A stretch of 64,000 nt of DNA from JAKFDI01 sp044508835 (GTDB lineage: Bacteria; Pseudomonadota; Gammaproteobacteria; Burkholderiales; Burkholderiaceae_C), in NCBI GenBank assembly GCA_044508835.1, contig JBIQHD010000021.1, forward strand, positions 1 through 64,000. Reading direction: 5' to 3'. Made by a program: the position numbers and the translations under genes. The number at the start of each line of letters is the position of its first letter. The stretch's first letter is position 1. A model generated the notes under the pieces. That model worked only from the letters and a program-made list of their open reading frames with translations. It did no database searches and was not told where the DNA came from. Of the stretch, positions 24,709 to 33,085 are shown piece after piece.

Positions 24709-25613
24709 GCGGCCCGGTGCTCGCCGTCGACGGCGTGACGCTCTCGTTCGGCGGCGTCAAGGCCCTGCACGGCGTGAGCCTCGAGGTGGCGCCTGGCTCC
24801 ATCACCTCGGTCATCGGGCCGAACGGCGCGGGCAAGACCTCGCTGTTCAACACCATCTCGGGCTTCTACCGGCCCGGCGCCGGCAGCATCCGCTTCCGCG
24901 GCGAGGACATCACCCGCCGCCCGGCGCCGCAGCGCGCGAAGCTGGGGCTGGCGCGCAGCTTCCAGAACATCGCGCTGTTCCGCGGCATGACGGTGCTCGA
25001 CAACATCAAGCTCGGCCGCCACGCGCACCTGAAGACCAATGTGCTGCAGGCGCTGCTGTACGTGGGCGCCGCGCGGCGCGAGGAGGCGGCGTTGCGGGCC
25101 GACATCGAGGAACGCATCATCGACTTCCTCGAGATCGACCACATCCGCCACGCCTCCGTCGCCGCCCTGCCCTACGGGCTGCAGAAGCGCGTGGAGGTGG
25201 CGCGCGCGCTCGCCATGCAGCCGCAGGTGCTGATGCTCGACGAGCCCGTGGCCGGCATGAACCGCGAAGAGACCGAGGACATGGCGCGCTTCATCCTCGA
25301 CCTGCGCGACGAATGGGGCATTACCGTGCTGATGGTCGAGCACGACATGGGCATGGTGATGGACCTGTCGGACCACGTGGTGGTGCTGAACTTCGGCGAG
25401 GTCATCGCCTGCGGCACGCCGCGCGAGGTGCAGGACGACCCGGAGGTGGTGAGGGCGTATCTGGGCAGCGGGGAGGTGGCGGCGCGGCAGAGCCCTCACC
25501 CCAGCCCTCTCCCGCAAGCGGGAGAGGGGGCAATGCACGGAGCGCCTCCTCCCTCTCCCCTTGGGGAGAGGGCCGGGGTGAGGGTCGGCGACGCAAAGGG
25601 AACGCTTCAATGA
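24705..25613 (+). CDS. livG: Branched-chain-amino-acid-type ABC transporter ATPase LivG
   Basis: A 302-residue ATPase. Walker A GPNGAGKTSL, the LivG-type LARSFQNIALFRGMTV, signature region ALPYGLQKRVEVARAL, Walker B VLMLDEPVAGMN and VEHDMGMVM are present. The normal protein should end near VVRAYLGS. Here the frame runs on for about 45 residues (from near SPHPSPLPQAGEGA) through a hairpin repeat (25493-25584) before the stop that overlaps livH. The tail is therefore repeat-derived. The GTG start is coupled to the TetR stop. It should energise uptake of an organic acid or amino acid. Confidence 0.88.
   Translation: MSGPVLAVDGVTLSFGGVKALHGVSLEVAPGSITSVIGPNGAGKTSLFNTISGFYRPGAGSIRFRGEDITRRPAPQRAKLGLARSFQNIALFRGMTVLDNIKLGRHAHLKTNVLQALLYVGAARREEAALRADIEERIIDFLEIDHIRHASVAALPYGLQKRVEVARALAMQPQVLMLDEPVAGMNREETEDMARFILDLRDEWGITVLMVEHDMGMVMDLSDHVVVLNFGEVIACGTPREVQDDPEVVRAYLGSGEVAARQSPHPSPLPQAGEGAMHGAPPPSPLGERAGVRVGDAKGTLQ
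25493..25584. repeat. Composite double-hairpin repeat inside the livG 3' end
   Basis: The outer ends are CCCTCACCCC (25493-25502) and GGGGTGAGGG (25575-25584), exact inverse complements. Inside are two perfect hairpins, CCCTCTCCCGC-AA-GCGGGAGAGGG and CCCTCTCCCC-TT-GGGGAGAGGG. The same architecture recurs at 26549-26661. It resembles BIME/REP-type composite elements of other bacteria. It is translated as the C-terminal tail of LivG. Confidence 0.8.
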
Positions 25614-26500
25614 GCGAACCCTTCGACTGGCTCTTCTTCACCGAGATCTCGCTCGCCGGACTCGGCGGCGGCGGGCTGTTCGCGCTCACGGGCCTGGCCT
25701 TCGTCATCATCTACAAGGCCACGCGCGTGGTGAACCTCGCCATCGGCGAGATGCTGATGGTCTCGGCCTACGTGTTCTTCGCGCTCGCGGCCGGCTTTGC
25801 GCTGCCCATCTGGGCGGCCATCCTCGGCGCCGTCGTCGCCAGCGGCCTGATCGGCGCGCTGGTCGAGCGCACCATGATCCGGCCGATGCTCGGCGAATCG
25901 GCCATCTCGACCTTCATGGTGACGGTGGGGCTGGCGTCGATCTTCGTGGGCATCGTCGAGCTGGTGTGGACGGCCTCGCCGCAGCGCCTGCCCGAGTTCA
26001 TGCCCGACGACCCGGTACGGCTCGGCGAGGCCTTCGTCGCGCCCAAGGTGTTCTACGGCTTCCTCGTCACCGCGCTGCTCATCGCCGCGGTGCTGCTGGT
26101 GTTCCGCTTCTGGCGCGGCGGCGTCGCGCTGCGCGCCACGGCGTCCGACCAGGCGGCCGCCTACTCGATGGGCATCAACGTGCCGCGCGTGTTCTCGCTC
26201 GCCTGGACGGTGGCGGCGATGATCGCCGCCGTGGCCGGCATCGTGGTCGGCGCCATCGGCGGCATCTCGTCGACGATGGGCGTGTTCGGGCTGTCGGTGC
26301 TGGTGGTCGTGATTGTCGGCGGCCTCGACAGCGTGGTGGGCGCGCTGGTCGGCGGGCTGATGGTGGGCCTGGTCGAGGCCTGGGCCGGCGCCTACCTCGG
26401 CGGCGAGTACAAGATGATCGCCACCTTCTCGCTGCTGGTGCTGGTGCTGCTGCTGCGCCCGTACGGGCTGTTCGGCACGCGTGAGATCGAGAGGCTCTAG
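25610..26500 (+). CDS. livH: Liv-type ABC transporter permease LivH
   Basis: A 296-residue inner-membrane permease with about eight helices. GGLFALTGLAFVIIYKATRVVNLAIGEMLMVSAYVFFAL is the LivH N-terminal signature and RATASDQAAAYSMGIN the conserved cytoplasmic loop that contacts the ATPases. VVIVGGLDSVVGALVGGLMVGLVEAW is the C-terminal helix pair. The ATG overlaps the livG stop. It pairs with LivM in the heterodimeric channel. Confidence 0.92.
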   Translation: MSEPFDWLFFTEISLAGLGGGGLFALTGLAFVIIYKATRVVNLAIGEMLMVSAYVFFALAAGFALPIWAAILGAVVASGLIGALVERTMIRPMLGESAISTFMVTVGLASIFVGIVELVWTASPQRLPEFMPDDPVRLGEAFVAPKVFYGFLVTALLIAAVLLVFRFWRGGVALRATASDQAAAYSMGINVPRVFSLAWTVAAMIAAVAGIVVGAIGGISSTMGVFGLSVLVVVIVGGLDSVVGALVGGLMVGLVEAWAGAYLGGEYKMIATFSLLVLVLLLRPYGLFGTREIERL

Positions 26501-26548
26501 AGAATGGCCCGCAGTCCCTTCGCTCACCGCCTGCCCGCAGGCACCGCC

Positions 26549-26661
26549 CCCTCACCCCAGCCCTCTCCCCCTGAGGGGGAGAGGGAGCCTGTGGACTGCA
26601 CCATCGAGGCCGATGCCGCACTGCCCCCTCTCCCGCTTGCGGGAGAGGGCCGGGGTGAGGG
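26549..26661. repeat. Composite double-hairpin repeat between livH and livM
   Basis: A second copy of the composite element with ends CCCTCACCCC (26549-26558) and GGGGTGAGGG (26652-26661). The inner hairpins are CCCTCTCCCC-CT-GAGGGGGAGAGGG-like and CCCTCTCCCGC-TT-GCGGGAGAGGG. It fills most of the 181-base gap between livH and livM, the only sizeable gap within the first five genes of the operon. Confidence 0.8.
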
Positions 26662-26681
26662 TCTGCAGCGGAGGCACTGAC

Positions 26682-27719
26682 ATGCGCATCGGTGCCGCCA
26701 AGCAGAGCTACGTCGCCGATGCCGCGCTGTTCGGCACGCCCACGCAGCGCGCCTGGGTGGGCGTGCTCGCCGCGGCGCTGGTGGGCTTTCCTTTCCTCGC
26801 CGACGAGTACTGGCTCTACCTCGCCTGCCTCATCGCCATCAACATCGCGAGCGCCTGCGGGCTGAACATCCTCACCGGCTACACCGGCCTGGTGAGCCTC
26901 GGGCAGGCGGCGTTCATGGGGCTGGGCGCCTACACGGTGGCGATCCTGCAAACGCGCTGGGGCACGCCGCCGCTGCTCAACCTGCTGGCCGCGGGCGCGG
27001 TGGCGATGGCCGGCGGCGTGATCGTGGGCATCCCGTCGCTGCGGGTGAAGGGGCTGTACCTCGCGATCGCCACCATCGCCGCCTCGGTGCTCGCGCACTT
27101 CCTGTTCTCCAACCTCGAGTTCACCGGCGGCACGGCGGGCCTGTCGCTGCAGCCGGCGAGCTTCTTCGGCACGGCGCTGGACACGTCGTTCCGCATCTAC
27201 TGGCTGATCGTGCCGGTCACGGTGCTGATGCTGCTGGGCGCGGCCAACCTCTTCCGCACGCGCATCGGCCGCGCCTTCATCGCCATCCGCGACCGCGACA
27301 TCTCGGCCGAGGTGCTGGGCATCCCGCTGCTGCGCTACAAGCTGCTGTCGTTCGCGGTGTCGTCGTTCTACGCCGGCGTGGCGGGCGGGCTGTGGGCGTA
27401 CTTCTTCCGCGTGGTCACGCCCGAGAGCTTCCCGCTCATCATGAGCATCTTCTTCCTCGCCGCCATCATCGTCGGCGGCATGGGCAGCATCCTCGGCAGC
27501 GTGCTCGGCGCGGTGTTCATGACGCTGGTGCCCGAGCTGCTCAAGCTCGTCGTCGGCTGGCTGCCGGTGTCGGCCAACGCCACGCTCATCCTCTCGCCGG
27601 TGCGCACCATCGTGTTCGGCGCGCTCATCGTCGGCTTCCTGATCTTCGAACCGCACGGTCTCGCCGAGATGTGGCGGCGCGTGCGGCGCTATTTCCACCT
27701 CTGGCCCTTCCGAACCTAG
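26682..27719 (+). CDS. livM: Liv-type ABC transporter permease LivM
   Basis: A 345-residue permease with about ten helices. NILTGYTGLVSLGQAAFMGLGAYTVAIL and LYLAIATIAASVLAHFLFSNLEFTGGTAGLSL are LivM signatures, and RAFIAIRDRDISAEVLGIPLLRYKLLSFAVSSFYAGVAGGLWAYF is the coupling loop and following helix. A GGAG box precedes the ATG at 26682. It follows livH after a repeat-filled gap. Confidence 0.92.
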   Translation: MRIGAAKQSYVADAALFGTPTQRAWVGVLAAALVGFPFLADEYWLYLACLIAINIASACGLNILTGYTGLVSLGQAAFMGLGAYTVAILQTRWGTPPLLNLLAAGAVAMAGGVIVGIPSLRVKGLYLAIATIAASVLAHFLFSNLEFTGGTAGLSLQPASFFGTALDTSFRIYWLIVPVTVLMLLGAANLFRTRIGRAFIAIRDRDISAEVLGIPLLRYKLLSFAVSSFYAGVAGGLWAYFFRVVTPESFPLIMSIFFLAAIIVGGMGSILGSVLGAVFMTLVPELLKLVVGWLPVSANATLILSPVRTIVFGALIVGFLIFEPHGLAEMWRRVRRYFHLWPFRT

Positions 27720-27766
27720 GGCCGGCTCACACCCCCACCGTCACCACCACCAAGCAGGAGACAGTC

Positions 27767-28936
27767 ATGAGCATCAAGCGTCGTTCAGTGTTCGCGGGGG
27801 CGCTGGCCGCCACCGCCGTCGCCGCCGCGGGCGGCGCGTGGGCCCAGGGCGAGGACATCGTGCTCGGCGGCTCGATCCCGATGACCGGCGTGTTCGCCTT
27901 CGCCGGCATCGGCATCAACGCCGGCATCCAGGACTACGTGAAGATCGTCAACGACGCCGGCGGCATCAAGGGCCGCAAGCTCATCTACGTGCCCGAGGAC
28001 ACCGGCTACAAGGTCGACGCCTCGGTGGCCGCGTTCAAGAAGATCACCGGCCAGCACAAGGTCAACCTCTACTACGGCGACTCCACGGGCTTCGCCAAGA
28101 CCATCAACCCCGAGCTGGAGCGCTCGGGCCAGATCCTGATGGCCGGCGCCTCGTTCGCCAGCGAGATCAACGACCCCAAGAAGTACCCGCACCAGTTCCT
28201 CGTCGGGCCCGACTACACCGAGATGGTGGGCATCCTGCTGGAGCACATCGCCAAGACGAAGCCGGGCGCGAAGGTGGCGTTCGTCTACTCCGACAGCGAG
28301 TTCGGCCGCGACCCGATCGAGAAGAGCCGCGCCGCGGCGAAGAAGCTGGGCCTCGCGGTGGCCACCGAGATCATGACGCCGCCGGGCAGCGTGGACGTGT
28401 CGGGCGAGGTCATCAAGCTGCGCCGCGCCAACCCCGACTACACCATCTTCCACGGCTACGTGCTGGCGCCGATCCCGGAGTTCATCACGCAGGCCAAGAA
28501 GATGGGCATGAAGAGCCAGTTCATGGGCACGTTCTGGACCATGGACAACTCGATGGTGATGAAGATGGGCGAGGCCGCCGACGGCTTCATGGGCGTGATG
28601 CCCTTCCGCTACTACTACGACACCGAGGGCAAGGCGCCGATGCTGGAGAAGATCCGCCAGATCCGCCCCGAGTACCAGAGCACGGCCTACATGCAGGGCT
28701 TCCTCACGGCCATGCTGATGACCGAGGCCGCCAAGCGCACGCTGGACGCCGGCAAGCCGCTGAACGGCAGCAACCTGAAGGCGGCGCTCAACAGCATCAA
28801 GGATTACGACACGGGCGGGATCATCGGCACGCCCATCACCATCAGCGGCAACTCGATCCCGGTGGGGCGCATCTACAAGGCCGACGTGAAGGCCCAGAAG
28901 ATGATCCCCGCCTCCGACTGGATCACGCTGAAGTAG
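27767..28936 (+). CDS. Periplasmic substrate-binding protein of the Liv transporter
   Basis: A 389-residue type I periplasmic binding protein (Peripla_BP_6). It has an RR-containing signal peptide (MSIKRRSVFAGALAATAVAAAGGAWAQ), so export by Tat is possible but Sec is also plausible. The mature part begins with IVLGGSIPMTGVFAFAGIGINAG. Features such as SQ-FMGTFWTMDN and PFRYYYDTEGKAPM occur in the aromatic/organic-acid-binding group more than in LivJ itself, but I cannot name the ligand. An AGGAGACA box precedes the start. Confidence 0.88.
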   Translation: MSIKRRSVFAGALAATAVAAAGGAWAQGEDIVLGGSIPMTGVFAFAGIGINAGIQDYVKIVNDAGGIKGRKLIYVPEDTGYKVDASVAAFKKITGQHKVNLYYGDSTGFAKTINPELERSGQILMAGASFASEINDPKKYPHQFLVGPDYTEMVGILLEHIAKTKPGAKVAFVYSDSEFGRDPIEKSRAAAKKLGLAVATEIMTPPGSVDVSGEVIKLRRANPDYTIFHGYVLAPIPEFITQAKKMGMKSQFMGTFWTMDNSMVMKMGEAADGFMGVMPFRYYYDTEGKAPMLEKIRQIRPEYQSTAYMQGFLTAMLMTEAAKRTLDAGKPLNGSNLKAALNSIKDYDTGGIIGTPITISGNSIPVGRIYKADVKAQKMIPASDWITLK

Positions 28937-28946
28937 CCCGGCCGCG

Positions 28947-29768
28947 ATGAGCCCCGACCCCATCCTCGAAGTCAACAACATCGAGGTCGTCTACAACAAG
29001 GCGGTGCAGGTGCTGCGCGGTCTGTCGCTTGCCGTGCCGCGCGGGCAGATCGTCGCGCTGCTGGGCAGCAACGGCGCCGGCAAGAGCACGACCTTGAAGG
29101 CGGTGTCGGGGCTGCTCGCGCTGGAGGACGGCGAGATGCCCAAGGGCGAGGTGCGCTTCGACGGCGCCGCCGCCGGCCGGCGCGCGCCGCACGAGCTGGT
29201 GCGCGCCGGGCTCTTCCACGTGATGGAGGGGCGGCACGTGTTCGAGGACCTGACGGTCGAGGAGAACCTCGTCGCGGCCACCTACGCGCGCACCGGCCGC
29301 GGCGCCGGCCAGAAGGCGGGCCGCGCCGACTTCGACCTCGTCTACGAATACTTCCCGCGGCTGCACGAGCGGCGGCGCAACCTCGCGGGCTATCTGTCCG
29401 GCGGCGAGCAGCAGATGCTCGCCATCGGCCGGGCGCTCATCGCGCGGCCGAAGCTGATGCTGCTGGACGAGCCCTCGCTCGGCCTGTCGCCGCTGCTGGT
29501 GGAGAACATCTTCGCCATCATCGCGCGCATCAATGCCGAGCAGGGCGTGTCGATGCTGCTGGTGGAGCAGAACGCCTCGGTGGCGCTGGCCATCGCGCAC
29601 TACGGCTACATCATGGAGACCGGCAAGGTGGTGACCGACGGCAGCGCCGCGAAGCTGGCATCGGACGCCGACGTGCGCGAGTTCTACCTCGGCATGGGCG
29701 GCGCGGGCGGGCGCAAGAGCTACCGCGACCTCAAGCACTACAAGCGCCGCAAGCGCTGGCTGTCATGA
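28947..29768 (+). CDS. livF: Liv-type ABC transporter ATPase LivF
   Basis: A 273-residue ATPase. Walker A GSNGAGKSTT, LFHVMEGRHVFEDLTVEENL (the LivF-type Q-loop region), signature LSGGEQQMLAIGRAL, Walker B LMLLDEPSLGLSPLL and LLVEQNASVALA are present. The last 25 residues, rich in Arg and Lys, extend past the usual LivF end. It partners LivG. The ATG of the acyl-CoA ligase overlaps its stop. Confidence 0.92.
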   Translation: MSPDPILEVNNIEVVYNKAVQVLRGLSLAVPRGQIVALLGSNGAGKSTTLKAVSGLLALEDGEMPKGEVRFDGAAAGRRAPHELVRAGLFHVMEGRHVFEDLTVEENLVAATYARTGRGAGQKAGRADFDLVYEYFPRLHERRRNLAGYLSGGEQQMLAIGRALIARPKLMLLDEPSLGLSPLLVENIFAIIARINAEQGVSMLLVEQNASVALAIAHYGYIMETGKVVTDGSAAKLASDADVREFYLGMGGAGGRKSYRDLKHYKRRKRWLS

Positions 29769-31612
29769 AGGCCACCCTCGATGCCGTTCGCCCTGAGGTA
29801 TCGAAGGGCCTGCCGGAACTGACCCTGCCGCAGATGCTGCGCGAGCAGGCGCGCACGCGGCCCGGCGCCATCGCCATCCGGCAGAAGGACTACGGCATCT
29901 GGCGCCCGGTGACCTGGGCCGACTACTACCGCCGCGCGCGCCACGTGGGCCTCGGCCTGCGCGCGCTCGGCCTGGCCGAGGGTGGCCACGTCGGCGTGAT
30001 CTCCGAGAACCGCATCGAATGGGTGCTGGCGCAGATGGGCGCCGGGCTGGCCGGCGCCGTCACGGTGGGCGTGTACCCCACCAGCCCGACGCCCGAGGTG
30101 GCCTACGTGCTGGCCCATGCCGACGTGGAGATCGTCGTCTGCGAGGACCAGGAGCAGACCGACAAGGTGCTCGCCGCCCTGCCCGGGCTGCCGCGATTGA
30201 AGCGCATCGTCGTGTGCGAGAAGAAGGGCCTGCGCAACACGCCCGAGGAGCACCGCGGCCGCGTGATCGCCTTCGGCGAGATGGAAGCCCTGGGCGCCGC
30301 GCAGGAGGCGGCGCAGGGCGCGTTCATCGACGCGGTGCTCGAACGCCAGGCGCTCGGCGACCTGGCGCTGATGATCTACACCTCCGGCTCCACCGGCAAG
30401 CCCAAGGGCGCGATGCTCAGCTACGCCAACCTGCGCGGCGTGGTGCCCGGCATCGTCGACCGCCTCGGGCTGGACGCGCGCACCACGCACCTGTCGTACT
30501 TGCCGCTGTGCCACGTGGCCGAGCAGATGCTCACCACCTTCGTGCCGCTGTACCTCGGCTCGACGGTGAACTTCGGCGAGTCGATCCGCACCGTGCAGGA
30601 GGACCTGCGCGAGGTGGCACCGACGATGTTCCTCGGCGTGCCGCGCATCTGGGAGAAGCTGCACTCGGCCATCGCCATCAAGATGCAGGAGGCCGGTGCG
30701 CTGCAGCGCGCGCTCTGCGGCTGGGCGATGCGCGCCTGCGAGCCCTTCGCCGAGAAGGCGCCGGCGCAGCGCACGCCGGGCGAGCGGCTGGTCTTCGCCC
30801 TCGCCTATCTGCTGGTGTTCCGCGCGCTGCAGAACTTCATCGGCCTGCGCCGCGCGCGCGTGGCGCTCACCGGCGCGGCGCCCATCCCGCCGGCGGTGGT
30901 GCGCTTCTTCCGCACCCTCGGCGTGCCGCTGCTGGAGGTGTACGGCCTCACCGAATCGAGCGGCATGGTGACCGGGCAGCACCCGGCGCGCGTGCGCATC
31001 GGCACGGTGGGCGAGCCGACGCTCGGCGTCGAGCACCGCGTGAGCGAGCAGGGCGAACTCATCATCCGCGGGCCGATGGTGTTCATGGGCTACTACAAGA
31101 ACCCGCAGGCCACGGCCGACAGCATCCGCGACGGCTGGCTGCACACCGGCGACGTGGTGGCGGCGGAAGACGGCGGCCGGCTGCGCATCGTCGACCGGCT
31201 GAAAGACATCATGATCACCGCCGGCGGCAAGAACCTCACGCCGAGCGAGATCGAGAACGCGATGAAGGCGAGCCCCTTCATCAAGGAGTGCATCGTCGTC
31301 GCCGAGGGGCGCAAGTTCGTCTCGGCGCTGATCCAGATCGACGCCGAGACGGTGGGCAAGTGGGCCGAGTCGCGCCGCCTCGCCTTCACGCACTTCCGCT
31401 CGCTGGCCGAATCGCCCGAGGTGCGTGCGCTGGTCGAGGCCGAGGTGGCGAAGGGCAATGCGGGCCTCGCGCCGGTGTCGCAGGTCAGGCGCTTCCACCT
31501 GCTCGCCAAGGAACTCGACCACGACGACGGGGAGGTGACGGCGACGATGAAGGTCCGGCGCTCCAGCATCTACCAGGCCTATGCGCGGGAGATCACCGCG
31601 TTGTATGCCTGA
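29765..31612 (+). CDS. Acyl-CoA synthetase, long-chain (FadD15-type) AMP-forming
   Basis: A 615-residue ANL-superfamily ligase. The P-loop-like YTSGSTGKPKGAM, the ATP-binding VYGLTESSGMV, the GWLHTGDVV motif and RLKDIMITAGGKNLTPSEIEN are present. The family activates carboxylic acids as AMP esters and then CoA thioesters. Translational coupling to livF implies that the imported acid is activated at once. The N-terminus (residues about 7-15, VRPEVSKG) is encoded by a dispersed repeat copy, so the true family N-terminus starts near LTLPQML. The TetR regulator probably responds to its product. Confidence 0.9.
   Translation: MKATLDAVRPEVSKGLPELTLPQMLREQARTRPGAIAIRQKDYGIWRPVTWADYYRRARHVGLGLRALGLAEGGHVGVISENRIEWVLAQMGAGLAGAVTVGVYPTSPTPEVAYVLAHADVEIVVCEDQEQTDKVLAALPGLPRLKRIVVCEKKGLRNTPEEHRGRVIAFGEMEALGAAQEAAQGAFIDAVLERQALGDLALMIYTSGSTGKPKGAMLSYANLRGVVPGIVDRLGLDARTTHLSYLPLCHVAEQMLTTFVPLYLGSTVNFGESIRTVQEDLREVAPTMFLGVPRIWEKLHSAIAIKMQEAGALQRALCGWAMRACEPFAEKAPAQRTPGERLVFALAYLLVFRALQNFIGLRRARVALTGAAPIPPAVVRFFRTLGVPLLEVYGLTESSGMVTGQHPARVRIGTVGEPTLGVEHRVSEQGELIIRGPMVFMGYYKNPQATADSIRDGWLHTGDVVAAEDGGRLRIVDRLKDIMITAGGKNLTPSEIENAMKASPFIKECIVVAEGRKFVSALIQIDAETVGKWAESRRLAFTHFRSLAESPEVRALVEAEVAKGNAGLAPVSQVRRFHLLAKELDHDDGEVTATMKVRRSSIYQAYAREITALYA
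29784..29808. repeat. Dispersed repeat copy inside the ligase N-terminus
   Basis: CCGTTCGCCCTGAGG-TATCGAAGGG matches the inverse form of the CCTTCGACAGGCTCAGGGCGAACGG repeat found between genes elsewhere in the window. It is translated in frame as part of the first 20 residues of the acyl-CoA synthetase. Confidence 0.7.
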
Positions 31613-31632
31613 CCTGACTTGATCCGTTGCAT

Positions 31633-31753
31633 CCCGTTCGCACTGACCCGTTCACACTGACCCTTCGACAGGCTCAGGACTAAAGGCAAGGCTTCGCCTT
31701 GTCGAAGTGCCCGTGTGCACATGCTGGGCTTCGACAAGCTCAGCCCGAACGGG
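31633..31753. repeat. Cluster of CTTCGACAGGCTCAG-type repeats after the ligase gene
   Basis: Several copies lie between the convergent ligase (ends 31612) and the next minus-strand gene (ends 31772). They include CCCGTTCGCACTGA, CCTTCGACAGGCTCAGGAC, the hairpin AAGGC-TTC-GCCTT and CTTCGACAAGCTCAGCCCGAACGGG. The block from 31669 to about 31710 is nearly the same as at 7428-7475. It may terminate transcription from both sides. Confidence 0.75.
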
Positions 31754-31771
31754 TCTTGTGGATAGATCGCC

Positions 31772-32071
31772 TCAGGCTTGCGCCTCCCCGAACACCGCAA
31801 GAAACGCCTCCACGAACCGCGCCGACCCGGTGAGCGTCAGCGCCACCGCATGCCAGCCGCCGTCCTCCACGCTCACCTGCAGGTCGTGGTCCCAGTCCAT
31901 GCCGTCCTCGGCCGGCCCGTGCGAATCGGGGAACTCGCGCCAGGCCCAGTCGAGCACCTGCCGCACCTCGGCCATCACGGCGGCGTGATGGCCGGCCGGG
32001 GTCGACGCGGCCGCCTCCAGCGTCGTCACACCCTCGTCGCCCTCGCCGCGCTCGAACAGCAGGTAGCGCAC
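31772..32071 (-). CDS. Small acidic protein, function unknown
   Basis: A 99-residue protein starting MRYLLFERGEGDEGVTTLEAAAS and containing EVRQVLDWAWREFPDSHGPAEDGMDWDHDLQVSVEDGGWHAVALTL. It looks like a compact alpha/beta protein; I know no function. The GTG at 32071 lies 11 bases after the crotonase stop, so both genes are probably cotranscribed. Homologous small ORFs beside crotonase genes in Burkholderiales would help to decide whether the link is functional. Confidence 0.6.
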   Translation of the reverse strand: MRYLLFERGEGDEGVTTLEAAASTPAGHHAAVMAEVRQVLDWAWREFPDSHGPAEDGMDWDHDLQVSVEDGGWHAVALTLTGSARFVEAFLAVFGEAQA

Positions 32072-32082
32072 CGCGGCGCCGG

Positions 32083-32889
32083 CTAGCGGAACACCGGCGC
32101 CCGCTTCTCGATCCCCGCGCGCGCGGCCTCGACCTGGTTGGGGCTGCCGATGAGCGCCTGCTGTTCCACCGACTCGGCCATCAGCACCTGCGCGGCGGGC
32201 ACCGGCGAGGCGCCGTTGAGCAGCCGCTTGCCGGCGCGGATGGCGTCGGGGCTGTTCGCGGCGATCTGCGCCGCGAGCGCGCGCGCATCGGCCAGCGGGT
32301 CGTCGGCCACGCGCGTGGCGAGGCCCAGGTCCACCGCCTCGCGGCCCGAGACGATGCGCCCGGTGAAGGTCAGCTCGCGCAGCACGTCCGCGCGCACCAG
32401 CTCGGTCATGAACACGCAGCCGGCCATGTCGGGCACCAGGCCCCACTTGATCTCCATGACCGCCAGCTTGGCCTCGGGATGCACGCAGCGGATGTCGGCG
32501 CCGAGCGCGATCTGCAGCCCGCCGCCGAAGGCGACGCCGTGCACCGCGGCGATCACCGGCACCGGCAGCTGGCGCCAGCCCCAGCCCACCTGCTGCGGCC
32601 CGTTGGCCAGGCCATGGCTGCGCGTGACGATGTCGCCCATCGTGCCGCCGCGCCGGCCCTCGCCCATCTCCTGGAAGCGGCCCATGTCGAGCCCGGCGCA
32701 GAACGCGCGCCCCTCGCCGTGCACGACGACCGCGCGCACCCGCGCGTCGCGCGAGAGCGTGTCGATGGCGGCGATCAGCGCCTCGAACATCGCCGCGTCG
32801 ATCGCGTTCATCTTGTCGGCGCGCACCATCGCCACCTCGGCCACGCCGCGCTCGTCGACGCTCACGCGCACCCGTTGATCGTGTCCCAT
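32083..32889 (-). CDS. Enoyl-CoA hydratase/isomerase (crotonase) family protein
   Basis: A 268-residue crotonase. The oxyanion-hole segments are visible as FCAGLDMGRF and HGVAFGGGLQIALGADIRCVHPEAKLAVMEIKWGLVPDM. At the position of the first catalytic Glu of ECH (in the helix after GGG) the sequence reads GADIRC, and the second segment has KWGLVPD, so the reaction may be isomerisation or another crotonase reaction rather than plain hydration. An AGGAGACGACG box precedes the ATG. It shares a 196-base divergent promoter region, with one cluster palindrome, with the acyl-CoA dehydrogenase at 33086. Confidence 0.85.
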   Translation of the reverse strand: MGHDQRVRVSVDERGVAEVAMVRADKMNAIDAAMFEALIAAIDTLSRDARVRAVVVHGEGRAFCAGLDMGRFQEMGEGRRGGTMGDIVTRSHGLANGPQQVGWGWRQLPVPVIAAVHGVAFGGGLQIALGADIRCVHPEAKLAVMEIKWGLVPDMAGCVFMTELVRADVLRELTFTGRIVSGREAVDLGLATRVADDPLADARALAAQIAANSPDAIRAGKRLLNGASPVPAAQVLMAESVEQQALIGSPNQVEAARAGIEKRAPVFR

Positions 32890-32949
32890 CGTCGTCTCCT
32901 GGAAGTGAACGGCGATTCTGGCAGCGGACGGCGCCGCCCCGCCCCGCCG

Positions 32950-32963
32950 ATCACGCATGTGAT
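32950..32963 (+). promoter_or_regulatory. Cluster palindrome site a (ATCAC-GCAT-GTGAT)
   Basis: A perfect ATCAC-N4-GTGAT palindrome followed by ATTGGCC, between the divergent crotonase (start 32889) and acyl-CoA dehydrogenase (start 33086). The conserved flank points toward the dehydrogenase. One of eight copies in the 32-62 kb cluster. Confidence 0.75.
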
Positions 32964-33085
32964 ATTGGCCCGCGAAGCGGCGGCGGGCCGCGCCGGCGCG
33001 CTCCAATCACGCCGTCGCGCCCGCACGGGCGCACGCCGCGCCCGATCCGCGCCCCTTCCGGGGCCGCAGCCACTTCCGACACCCG

